DNA from: Bacillota bacterium
Lineage (GTDB): Bacteria; Bacillota; Clostridia; Acetivibrionales; DSM-1351
Assembly (NCBI GenBank): GCA_023391425.1
Contig: JAEWAX010000005.1
Span: 1 to 14,071, forward strand
Reading direction: 5' to 3'
Length of the DNA stretch: 14,071 nt
This document shows, piece by piece, positions 7,128 to 13,718 of this stretch. The stretch's first letter is position 1. Each line of letters starts with the position of its first letter. Made by a program: the position numbers and the translations under genes. A model generated the notes under the pieces. It did not search any database. It saw nothing but the letters and a program-made list of their open reading frames with translations, and was not told the DNA's origin.

Positions 7128-7978
7128 TATTGCTCCACCTCCTTATTACGAGTCAGGTACAGCGAAGCAAAAGATAAACAGCCAACTATTAGAAAAAATA
7201 TAACACCCTTCGCTTGCGCTACTCCGCCATAGCCAGGAGTGCCGGAATACATTGTTCTGTATATGTCTAATGCCATCATCGTAGTGGTTTCGCCAGGTGC
7301 ACCAGCTGTTAAGGAAAGGTTTTGGTCAAACATTTTAAACGAGTTGGTAAGTGTAACAAAAGTAGATATTGTAATTGCTGGCATTACAAGCGGAATAGTA
7401 ATGCGGAATAATAATTGAAATGGTGATGCCCCGTCTATTTTTGCTGCTTCAACTAATTCTTCCGGAATATTCTGTATACCCGCTATATATATTATCATCA
7501 TATAACCAGCAAGCTGCCAATTCATTAACAGAATGAGACCCCAAAAACCATATTTTGTGGCAAAGCTAATATCTACGCCAACAGCTTTAATTAGAACTCC
7601 ATTAATTACTAATTGAAAAACATAACCTAATACAATTCCTCCAATAAGGTTTGGCATAAAAAATACTGTCCTAAATAAATTTGTACCAGCTATTCCCCGT
7701 GTCAGAAGCAGTGCTAACACAAATGCTAGAACGTTTACGGTAATAACCGAAACAACTGCAAATTTCGATGTAAACAATATTGCCGATAAGAAATTTGACC
7801 CCTCTTCAAATGCCTTCCCAAAGTTCTTAAATCCAACCCATGTAGTAATATCTATAGTATTGAATTCACAAAAAGAAAGGTATATACCCATTATGAAGGG
7901 AATCAAAAATGATATCGAAAATGCAATTAATGTAGGTAATGTAAACAGTGCAAAATATTTTTTTAAGTTTTTTTCCAT
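7127..7978 (-). CDS. ABC sugar transporter permease, MalF-type (CUT1)
   Basis: A 283-aa membrane subunit with about six helices: 9-32, then segments at about 70-93, 104-125, 143-167, about 193-213 and 257-276. The EAA loop is EELVEAAKIDGASPFQLLFR (173-192), followed by ITIPLVMP. It lacks the long periplasmic P2 insertion of E. coli MalF, as usual for Gram-positive CUT1 permeases. The start at 7978 follows AGGGGGAT with ordinary spacing. The gene comes after the binding-protein gene across a 112-base gap that contains a perfect 20-bp stem-loop, and it overlaps the next permease by one base. Its substrate should be the disaccharide cleaved by the GH65 enzyme downstream. Confidence 0.95.
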   Translation of the reverse strand: MEKNLKKYFALFTLPTLIAFSISFLIPFIMGIYLSFCEFNTIDITTWVGFKNFGKAFEEGSNFLSAILFTSKFAVVSVITVNVLAFVLALLLTRGIAGTNLFRTVFFMPNLIGGIVLGYVFQLVINGVLIKAVGVDISFATKYGFWGLILLMNWQLAGYMMIIYIAGIQNIPEELVEAAKIDGASPFQLLFRITIPLVMPAITISTFVTLTNSFKMFDQNLSLTAGAPGETTTMMALDIYRTMYSGTPGYGGVAQAKGVIFFLIVGCLSFASLYLTRNKEVEQ

Positions 7979-8014
7979 TAAAGCATCCCCCTGTCTGGCA
8001 AATCACCTTGTATT

Positions 8015-8065
8015 TTAGTAAAATTAAACTGTCCCCACCATTGCTGGACAGTTTAATTTTACTAA
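8015..8065 (-). promoter_or_regulatory. Perfect 20-bp intercistronic stem-loop in the sugar operon
   Basis: Arms 8015-8034 and 8046-8065 are perfect reverse complements (20 of 20), with an 11-base loop. It starts 26 bases after the binding-protein stop and ends about 36 bases before the permease ATG. On the transcribed strand no run of T follows the stem, so a full intrinsic terminator is unlikely. A hairpin in this position usually protects the upstream mRNA from 3' exonucleases or causes partial termination, giving more binding protein than permease, as in the malE-malF gap of E. coli (established for that system, inferred here). Confidence 0.8.
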
Positions 8066-8090
8066 GTAATTAGCTTTGATAAATTAGAAT

Positions 8091-9503
8091 CTATTTTGCA
8101 CTTTCTATCTTCCAGTTATCTATCACTTCTTGTTTTACTGCATCCCATTGTTTTGTACCCTGTGCATATTGAAGTAATGATGCTCCAAATTTATCCTTGA
8201 AAGTCTGATTTGGGAATGCTGTAAAGTTCCATGCTACATTTGTAGCACCTTCTTTGCTCATCCATCTGAGAACTTCTTTTGCAAGAGGGTCAGATGGCTT
8301 CTCAGCATCAGAGAAAGTATCAAATGGAGCCATGAAACCTAGTTTGTTTGTTACAAAATCCTTACCCTTATCGCTAGAGTATAACCAGTATAAGAAATCT
8401 GCTGCTAACTTTTGCTTTTCAGGGGATACCTTGCTGTTTATGCAAAGGAAGTTCTCTGTACCTGTACAAAGGCCCTGATTTTCTTCACCAGCAATACCTG
8501 TATATATAGGCATAAACTTAATATCTTCTTCTTTAACAGTGTTACCCTTTACGCCTTTAACTTGACCCCAAGCCCAGTTACCATTTTGAACCATAGCAGA
8601 CTGTCCAAGAGCAAATTCAGTCATAGAGTCTGTAACTTGTTTCGTACCAAGTAGCTTTGGTGCAACTGTAGAATTGTTTATATATAAGTCAAAAATGTTC
8701 TTATAATTATCAGAATATTGGAAGTTAATAGTTTTAGTTGCGTCACCAGTTAAATCAATATTATTATTTTTAAACTCATAGAAAACAGGAACATTTGCGA
8801 GGTGAGTCTGCCAACGCCAATCTTCACCCGGTTTTAGAGATGTACTTGCGAATACACCTTTTATTCCAAGTTCCTTTGCATTCTTTTGCATATCTTCAAC
8901 AACTGCTTTTAATTTAGCAAAATTATTGATTTCATCTACGCTCTTTACATCAGTAGCCTTGTTTGACAATGCAAAGTACTTGTTCATTATAGCGTTGTTG
9001 TAAATGATTCCATAACCTTCAATAACATATGGAATACCATAAACTCCACCATTAACTGTAACTGCCAAGTTCTTGTCTGATAAATGCTTGTAGATTTCTG
9101 TATCCTTCAAATCTGAACAATATTCCTTCCATCTTGCATAACCCTTTGGGCCATTGATTTGGAAAAGTACCGGAGGGTCAGATTTTGCTACTTCTGATGT
9201 TAATTTCTGTTCATATGTACCGGATGCCGCTGTCTCAACCTTGAGCTTAACTCCTGTTTCCTCTTCATATACTTTTGCAATTTCCTTGTATGTATCAACA
9301 ACTTCAGGTTTAAAGTTTAAATAGTAAATTTCTCCACCCTGTGTCTTACTGGTTGTACTTACAGCAGCAGTATCAGATGAAGTTGCTACAGTACTAGCTG
9401 TTGATGTACTTGTATCTGATGATGAGTTTGAACCACAGCCTGCGAAAATACTAGTAGATAGTGCTAAAATAGTGATAAGACTTAATATCTTTCTGGATTT
9501 CAT
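8091..9503 (-). CDS. Extracellular solute-binding lipoprotein, CUT1 sugar ABC transporter
   Basis: A 470-aa MalE-like receptor anchored to the outer face of the membrane. It has a lipoprotein signal peptide: basic MKSRK, a hydrophobic core, and lipobox FAGC with the lipidated Cys23. A Ser/Thr-rich linker (about 24-55) precedes the two-lobed binding domain (about 56-470). The domain holds features usual in the family, such as VPVFYEF and the GQSAMVQNGNWAWGQVKG block (about 302-319). A good AAGGGGG lies nine bases before the ATG. The 88-base gap from lacI holds no ACCGGT operator. A TTGATA-17-TCTATA pair (9575-9547) is a weak promoter candidate, so most transcription probably comes from ahead of lacI. 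The ligand is inferred from the operon: a maltose-like alpha-glucoside. Confidence 0.95.
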   Translation of the reverse strand: MKSRKILSLITILALSTSIFAGCGSNSSSDTSTSTASTVATSSDTAAVSTTSKTQGGEIYYLNFKPEVVDTYKEIAKVYEEETGVKLKVETAASGTYEQKLTSEVAKSDPPVLFQINGPKGYARWKEYCSDLKDTEIYKHLSDKNLAVTVNGGVYGIPYVIEGYGIIYNNAIMNKYFALSNKATDVKSVDEINNFAKLKAVVEDMQKNAKELGIKGVFASTSLKPGEDWRWQTHLANVPVFYEFKNNNIDLTGDATKTINFQYSDNYKNIFDLYINNSTVAPKLLGTKQVTDSMTEFALGQSAMVQNGNWAWGQVKGVKGNTVKEEDIKFMPIYTGIAGEENQGLCTGTENFLCINSKVSPEKQKLAADFLYWLYSSDKGKDFVTNKLGFMAPFDTFSDAEKPSDPLAKEVLRWMSKEGATNVAWNFTAFPNQTFKDKFGASLLQYAQGTKQWDAVKQEVIDNWKIESAK

Positions 9504-9591
9504 AAATTAAATTCCCCCTTAATTTATTTGTATTGTTATATATTTATATAGATTAGCTGCAGACTAACCTATCAAATAAACAGAGCTAGAC

Positions 9592-10617
9592 TTAAATTGC
9601 TGACGTTGATTCACGTTCTATAATCTCATAGTCTATATACTTGCAGCCATATTCTACATCTCTATTATTTAATACTGCTAAGAGTATCTCTGCTGCTGAT
9701 TTGCCTAATTGATAAGAGTCCACTGTAACAGCAGTAATTGAAGGCTTTGAAAATCTGTTATATGCACTATCATTAAAACATGCCACTGCAATATCTTGTG
9801 GTACTGATACCTTTGCTTCTTCTAAATACCTCATGGTTCCCATACACATGGAGTCATCCATAACGATTACACCATCTGGCTTTTGTGGTAAACTCATAAG
9901 TTCTTTCATTGAATCATAACCATGCTGTTCAGAGAATTGTCCTTGACATATGTATTGTTCATTTAAAACAAGACCTGCTTTTTCTAAGCATTTCTTGTAA
10001 CCTTCTAAACGGTTTATAGTAACTATTGAGCTTTCAACACCACCGATAAATGCCACCTTTTTCTTGCCATTATTAATTATGTGTTTTGTTAATGTATATG
10101 CAGCACTTTTGTTATCATTATCAACGCTATAAATATTTTTATACTCATTACAGCTTCCAATTAGAACAAACGGAAATTTATTTTTTAGCATCATCTCAAT
10201 GTTTGTATCTCTGAGTTTTGACCTCAGTAATATAATTCCGTCTACTCTTGATGTACTAATAAGTCTTTTTATAGCCTCAGGCTCTGAAGGATTCCCAGCT
10301 GTTATTAAAACATCATAATTATTATTTGAAACTGTATTACAAATGCCTTTTAACGATTCCTGAAAAAATGTTGTTGAATATATCCCAGATTCACCATGGG
10401 GCATTACAATACCAATGGCGTTTGTTTTATTTCTTGCTAGATTTCTAGCAGCTGTATTTGGCTTATACCCATACTCTTCTATTATGCTAAATATCTTGCT
10501 TCTAGTCTCATCACTAATTCTAGGATTTCCGTCTATAGCACGAGATACCGTTGACTTTGAGACTCCTGCTATTAGTGCTATTTCTTTTATTGTTATTTTT
10601 TTAGGTATACTATTCAT
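9592..10617 (-). CDS. LacI-family transcriptional repressor of the sugar operon
   Basis: A 341-aa DNA-binding regulator. The N-terminal helix-turn-helix is ITIKEIALIAGVSKSTVSRA (8-27), followed by the hinge helix YKPNTAARNLARNKT (51-65), which includes the AAR-LA pattern that inserts into the minor groove. Residues from about 66 on form a periplasmic-binding-protein-like sensor domain (AIGIVMPHGES..., VDGIILLRSK, FPFVLIG, KKVAFIGG, PDGVIVMDD, DIAVACFND, SITAV). The start is clear: GGAGG lies seven bases before the ATG at 10617. It heads the sugar operon, and two ACCGGT-centred sites of the kind LacI-family proteins bind lie 110-180 bases upstream, which suggests autoregulation together with the downstream genes. 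The inducer is presumably the transported disaccharide or a product of it. Confidence 0.95.
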   Translation of the reverse strand: MNSIPKKITIKEIALIAGVSKSTVSRAIDGNPRISDETRSKIFSIIEEYGYKPNTAARNLARNKTNAIGIVMPHGESGIYSTTFFQESLKGICNTVSNNNYDVLITAGNPSEPEAIKRLISTSRVDGIILLRSKLRDTNIEMMLKNKFPFVLIGSCNEYKNIYSVDNDNKSAAYTLTKHIINNGKKKVAFIGGVESSIVTINRLEGYKKCLEKAGLVLNEQYICQGQFSEQHGYDSMKELMSLPQKPDGVIVMDDSMCMGTMRYLEEAKVSVPQDIAVACFNDSAYNRFSKPSITAVTVDSYQLGKSAAEILLAVLNNRDVEYGCKYIDYEIIERESTSAI

Positions 10618-10726
10618 AATTTAACCTCCAAAATTGTTTGTCATTACATTTGATTTTATCACTTAATCTTAATACTTAAACAAATGCTGTATAACCAACA
10701 ATTTTTTGTCAAAAAAGAGTATGTTT

Positions 10727-10742
10727 GCGCTACCGGTTGCAC
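10727..10742. promoter_or_regulatory. LacI-family operator O1
   Basis: GCGCTACCGGTTGCAC is an imperfect palindrome centred on the CG of ACCGGT, the standard centre for LacI-family sites. It lies 110 bases upstream of the lacI start. Read on the opposite strand it matches O2 at 13 of 16 positions. The identical stretch extends outside the operator: ACCGGTTGCACAAAA (10732-10746) is the exact reverse complement of 10777-10791. Confidence 0.8.
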
Positions 10743-10780
10743 AAAATTGTGAAAAAAATGGTCGCATTTCTAGTATTTTT

Positions 10781-10796
10781 GTGCAACCGGTTACAC
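10781..10796. promoter_or_regulatory. LacI-family operator O2
   Basis: GTGCAACCGGTTACAC is a 16-base palindrome broken by only one mismatched pair, again centred on ACCGGT. Its centre is 54 bases from that of O1, close to five helical turns, so a tetrameric or bridged repressor could hold both on the same DNA face. A candidate leftward promoter (-10 TATAGT at 10803-10798) abuts it, so occupancy would block the start of the operon transcript. Confidence 0.85.
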
Positions 10797-11042
10797 TACT
10801 ATAGTAACACGACCCCTGGTTGTAATATATGTATAATATATACTAAATATCACTTTATTTTTTGTATGTTTTATACAACCGCATCATACTTAAAAATTTG
10901 TGTCCTTAATTTTGAATCGATTTAACCTCTAACAAATATTACTATTCACTATGATGTAATTATTTAATTCTTTTTTCATAAAATAAATGATAAGAAGATT
11001 TCTTAGATCTATATGGGACACTAAAGTTACATTGGAGAAATA

Positions 11043-12047
11043 ATGAAGAGAAGAATACTGGCTATATTTTTACTTACTTTTTTAATATTAACCATGTTTT
11101 GTAATACCACTTTTGCAGATACAACCAGTGTCAGTGCTTTTACAAACATCGTTCATGCCGTGGGACAATTCGAGGTAAAAGAGGCTGATAGACCTTTTTC
11201 AATGGTGTGGTTTACTGATACGCAGTATTATGCTGAATCCTTCCCAACAATATATGACTTCTTGGGTGATTGGTTTGTTCAAGAGTATAAAAAAGGTGGT
11301 TTTGGTTATGTAATTAATACAGGAGACCTTGTTAATATAGCAAGTAACACAAATCAGTGGGAGGTTGCCAGCCGTAATTTCAAGAAACTTGATGATGCAA
11401 ATATTCCGTATGGTATCCTTGCAGGAAATCACGATTCTATAATTAATGGTATTGATTACAGCATGTTTAGCAAATATTTTGGCACCTCACGATACGAAGG
11501 TAAGCCATGGTATGGTGGAAATATGGATAACAACCGGAATCATTATGATTTGATATCCTTTGGGCGCTATGATTTCATCATTCTTTATCTTGGCTATGGT
11601 ACAGAGACCACAGAGGAAACCATAAAATGGTCAAATGAAGTTCTTAAAAAATACTCAGATAGAAATGCAATTCTAGCAATGCATCAATACCTCGAATGTA
11701 ATATGACATTATCAAAAATGGCTCAGAAGGTATTTGACAGTATCGTTATTAAAAATGAAAACGTTATGATGATTTTATGTGGGCATTATCATGGTGCAAT
11801 TAGAAATGTAAAAACTGTTACTAATTCTGATGGCAGTACTAGAAAGGTATTAGAACTATTATCAGACTATCAGAAGGGTCCAAATGGCGGAGATGGATAT
11901 TTAAGATACCTCAATTTTAACCCAGCTACTGGAACACTCCGAGTAACTACGTATTCACCTTATAAAAATAAATTTAATTTCTTTAATGATAATGAGGATA
12001 GTTTTACTGAAAGCATAAAACTAAAGTATAAAAGAATTACCAAATAA
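11043..12047 (+). CDS. Secreted calcineurin-like metallophosphoesterase
   Basis: A 334-aa exported hydrolase. An N-terminal signal peptide (MKRR, hydrophobic 5-20) has a probable cut after TFA at 25. The metallophosphoesterase core (about 52-255) shows all five metal-site blocks in order: DTQ (59-61, Gln in place of the usual His), TGDLVN (93-98), GNHD (128-131), MHQ (213-215) and GHYHG (247-251). The dimetal site should therefore be intact. There is no dockerin, sortase motif, SLH domain or C-terminal helix, so the protein is probably released or only loosely wall-bound. GGAG lies five bases before the ATG. It is monocistronic, divergent from lacI and convergent with cwlD. The substrate (phosphomonoester, nucleotide or diester) cannot be told from sequence. 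Whether the lacI operators also affect it is open; they are about 250 bases upstream. Confidence 0.88.
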   Translation: MKRRILAIFLLTFLILTMFCNTTFADTTSVSAFTNIVHAVGQFEVKEADRPFSMVWFTDTQYYAESFPTIYDFLGDWFVQEYKKGGFGYVINTGDLVNIASNTNQWEVASRNFKKLDDANIPYGILAGNHDSIINGIDYSMFSKYFGTSRYEGKPWYGGNMDNNRNHYDLISFGRYDFIILYLGYGTETTEETIKWSNEVLKKYSDRNAILAMHQYLECNMTLSKMAQKVFDSIVIKNENVMMILCGHYHGAIRNVKTVTNSDGSTRKVLELLSDYQKGPNGGDGYLRYLNFNPATGTLRVTTYSPYKNKFNFFNDNEDSFTESIKLKYKRITK

Positions 12048-12139
12048 TGCAATAATAATCGATAGCTAATTATACTGATTTCAATAAACTCAGAAACAAC
12101 TGAATCCCATAAAATAATAAATATGCATTTATTTAAACT

Positions 12140-12176
12140 AGCTCTTTTGTAAAGTCAATTGGAGCTTATTTTTTTA
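12140..12176 (+). terminator. Possible terminator after the metallophosphoesterase
   Basis: AGCTC (12140-12144) can pair with GAGCT (12162-12166), and a run of seven T follows two bases later. The stem is short and the loop long (17 bases). The T-run is really the complement of the Lys-rich end of cwlD, so this is a weak candidate only. The rest of the 107-base convergent gap (12048-12154) shows just an AT-only dyad around ATGCAT. Confidence 0.3.
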
Positions 12177-12916
12177 TACACTTTGTTTGATTCATTCAAA
12201 TATTGTTCCATCCCTAAAATTATAGCTTTTGCAATTTCTTCTTTAAATGTATCTTTTACCATCTCTTGCCGTTCTGCTTTATTTGAAATAAAAGCTGTTT
12301 CGACTATAACGCCTGGAATATTGGTCTTGTTTAAAACAAAATATTTAGCTTGTACAGGATTGTGTACAGTTCGTTGCTTTTTGTTTACTTCCATATTGTT
12401 CAATGCCCTTTGTACAAAATACGCTAGCAATTTATTCTGTTCAAACTTATCACTATAAAACACTATTGCCCCATCAGTAGAAGGTTTCTTTAAATTACAA
12501 TTTACGTGAATACTTAAAAATAATTGAGCGGTGCTAGTGTTAATGATATTAGCTCTTGCGTTTAAATCTCGCTGATGGCGGTTCTTACCTGAATTATCGA
12601 AATTATCTAGTGAAATGTCTTCTTCTCTCGTCATAATAACAGTATATCCCTTTTGTTCCAGCAACAATTTTAACTTCTTTCCAATATCGAGATTGATCTC
12701 TTTCTCCAACACTCCTTCTTTATTTGTTCCCCCATCAATCCCTCCATGGCCTGGGTCTATGACAATTATTCCGCTTTGGGGGTCTATAAACGTATTTACT
12801 GATAATATCTCATAATGAATAAAAAGAGAAATTATCACTAGAAATGAAGCGATGGCAATACATACCGCTAAATAAACAGATTTTCTTTTTAAAAAAATGA
12901 TCTTTACATTACCCAT
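12155..12916 (-). CDS. cwlD: N-acetylmuramoyl-L-alanine amidase, CwlD-type
   Basis: A 253-aa Amidase_3 protein. An N-terminal signal anchor (about 13-33) is followed directly by the catalytic domain (49-245). Zinc and catalytic residues are visible: His57 in DPGHGG, Glu71 in VLEKEINLD, His137 in LSIHVN and Glu206 in VETAFISN. There are no SPOR, SH3 or wall-binding repeats, so length and layout match CwlD. CwlD removes the peptide side chain from muramic acid in the spore cortex, the first step toward muramic-delta-lactam, which lytic enzymes recognise during germination (established for Bacillus). This indicates that the organism forms spores. GGGAG lies six bases before the ATG. The gene stands alone, convergent with the phosphoesterase and divergent from the small helical-bundle gene. 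A vegetative cell-wall amidase of the same fold is the alternative. Confidence 0.85.
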   Translation of the reverse strand: MGNVKIIFLKRKSVYLAVCIAIASFLVIISLFIHYEILSVNTFIDPQSGIIVIDPGHGGIDGGTNKEGVLEKEINLDIGKKLKLLLEQKGYTVIMTREEDISLDNFDNSGKNRHQRDLNARANIINTSTAQLFLSIHVNCNLKKPSTDGAIVFYSDKFEQNKLLAYFVQRALNNMEVNKKQRTVHNPVQAKYFVLNKTNIPGVIVETAFISNKAERQEMVKDTFKEEIAKAIILGMEQYLNESNKVYKKISSN

Positions 12917-12945
12917 AAGTTACTCCCATATAAACTACCTCTATT

Positions 12946-12960
12946 ATTTGTATTACAAAT
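12946..12960. promoter_or_regulatory. 15-base palindrome between cwlD and the four-helix-bundle gene
   Basis: ATTTGTA-T-TACAAAT is a perfect dyad with 7-bp arms. It lies 30 bases upstream of the cwlD ATG and about 110 bases upstream of the divergent gene. The position would suit an operator or a promoter-overlapping site, but the base composition makes chance occurrence plausible. I see no confident sigma-factor motif beside it. Confidence 0.3.
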
Positions 12961-13072
12961 ATTGTTACTATATGTGAAAAATTACTTATGCGATGAACAA
13001 ATAGATTCATTTTTTGAATAAAAAAATTAGCACTTCACATAATAAAACCAAAATATAGAAAGGGTGATTACT

Positions 13073-13504
13073 ATGAATGAAGATACCATTAATCTATTGA
13101 AAGAATGCAATTCAGGGTGTAAATCAGCTACAAATAGCATGGAGCAGGTAAATCCTTTTATTAGAAACGAGAAGCTTAAATCTATTATTGATGAATACAA
13201 TGATAAGCATATTAAGATTGGTGATGAATGCCATCAAATGCTGAATGAATACCAAGAGGAGGAGAAGGATCCTCACGTTATGGCTAAGGCTTTTTCATGG
13301 ATTGGTACAGAAATGAAACTAATGATGAATGATGATACCCATAAAATTGCTGACTTAATGATTGATGGCTGCAACATGGGAATCAAGTCAGTTAGTGAGT
13401 ATATCAATAAATATAAGACCGCTTCTAAGGAAAGTATGGATTTAGCAAAGAAGCTTGTTAAGATTGAACAAGAATTTATGAATGAGCTGCTTGGTTATTT
13501 ATAA
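13073..13504 (+). CDS. Small ferritin-like four-helix-bundle protein (DUF2383-like)
   Basis: A 143-aa, almost entirely helical, acidic soluble protein with no signal peptide or membrane segment. Predicted helices lie at about 3-26, 30-62, 69-86, 87-114 and 116-142. Candidate metal-binding residues occur in pairs along them (Glu24, His46, Glu52-His54, Glu80, His90, Glu109). The FSWIGTEMKLMMNDD and LMIDGCNMGIKSVSEY blocks resemble the PA2169/DUF2383 group of ferritin-like bundles, for which no firm function is known to me. The ATG at 13073 is chosen over an in-frame GTG at 13064 because that GTG is part of the ribosome binding site AAAGGGTGAT. The gene is monocistronic, divergent from cwlD and followed by hairpin repeat copy B. 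A stress or sporulation role is possible from the neighbourhood but not shown. Confidence 0.75.
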   Translation: MNEDTINLLKECNSGCKSATNSMEQVNPFIRNEKLKSIIDEYNDKHIKIGDECHQMLNEYQEEEKDPHVMAKAFSWIGTEMKLMMNDDTHKIADLMIDGCNMGIKSVSEYINKYKTASKESMDLAKKLVKIEQEFMNELLGYL

Positions 13505-13540
13505 AATTTTATAGGTTTAAGATTTTTATTTCAGAATAGT

Positions 13541-13658
13541 CATTACAAAACTAATATCAAATACAATATATTTCAAGATTATGCTTAAATAGCACTCGCA
13601 TACTATTAAAACAGAAATTTATATATTGTATTTGTCTTATTTTGTAACAAGCTTTTTT
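13541..13658. repeat. Long imperfect hairpin repeat, copy B
   Basis: This is the same design as copy A at 3061-3198. Arm TTACAAAACTAATATCAAAT (from 13543) and ATACAATATA (13561-13570) pair with TATATTGTATTT (13622-13633) and the following TTATTTTGTAA (to 13648). The 17-base core TACTATTAAAACAGAAA (13601-13617) is identical in both copies. The outer arms differ from copy A, but each still pairs with its own partner (TGTAAAAC there, TTACAAAA here). The gap between arms is shorter by several bases. On the plus strand the element ends in GC followed by seven T, so it could terminate the gene ending at 13504. It lies between convergent genes. Confidence 0.75.
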
Positions 13659-13718
13659 TGTTTCATGGATAAATAATTAAATTGAAAATATTCTACAATT
13701 ATGAATGTAAACTTAATT

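Larger units (their letters stand above)
10618..11042. other. Divergent intergenic region between lacI and the metallophosphoesterase gene
   Basis: This 425-base non-coding region drives lacI to the left and possibly the phosphoesterase to the right. It contains the two operators (10727-10742 and 10781-10796) and a candidate minus-strand promoter, TTACAA (10825-10820), 16 bases, TATAGT (10803-10798), placed so that its transcription start would fall in the second operator. A TTGACA sits on the minus strand near 10710 without a good -10. To the right are an AT-rich tract with TATAAT (10832-10837, plus strand, no clear -35), a weak GGTTGTA/TACAACC inverted repeat (10818-10824 and 10874-10880) and the small dyad TAAGAA-GAT-TTCTTA (10991-11005). 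No gene is seen. Confidence 0.6.

Noticed and set aside
9553..9567. TTAG-CTGCAG-A-CTAA dyad before the binding-protein gene
   Set aside because: Arms of only four bases around an off-centre CTGCAG; unlike the lacI operators and too weak to call as a site.
10725..10925. Plus-strand frame of 66 codons across the operators
   Set aside because: It runs over two clear operators in AT-rich intergenic DNA, has no ribosome binding site, and its product has no recognisable features.
12105..12135. AT-rich dyad around ATGCAT in the convergent gap
   Set aside because: Only A/T pairs apart from the centre and no T-run; not a credible terminator.
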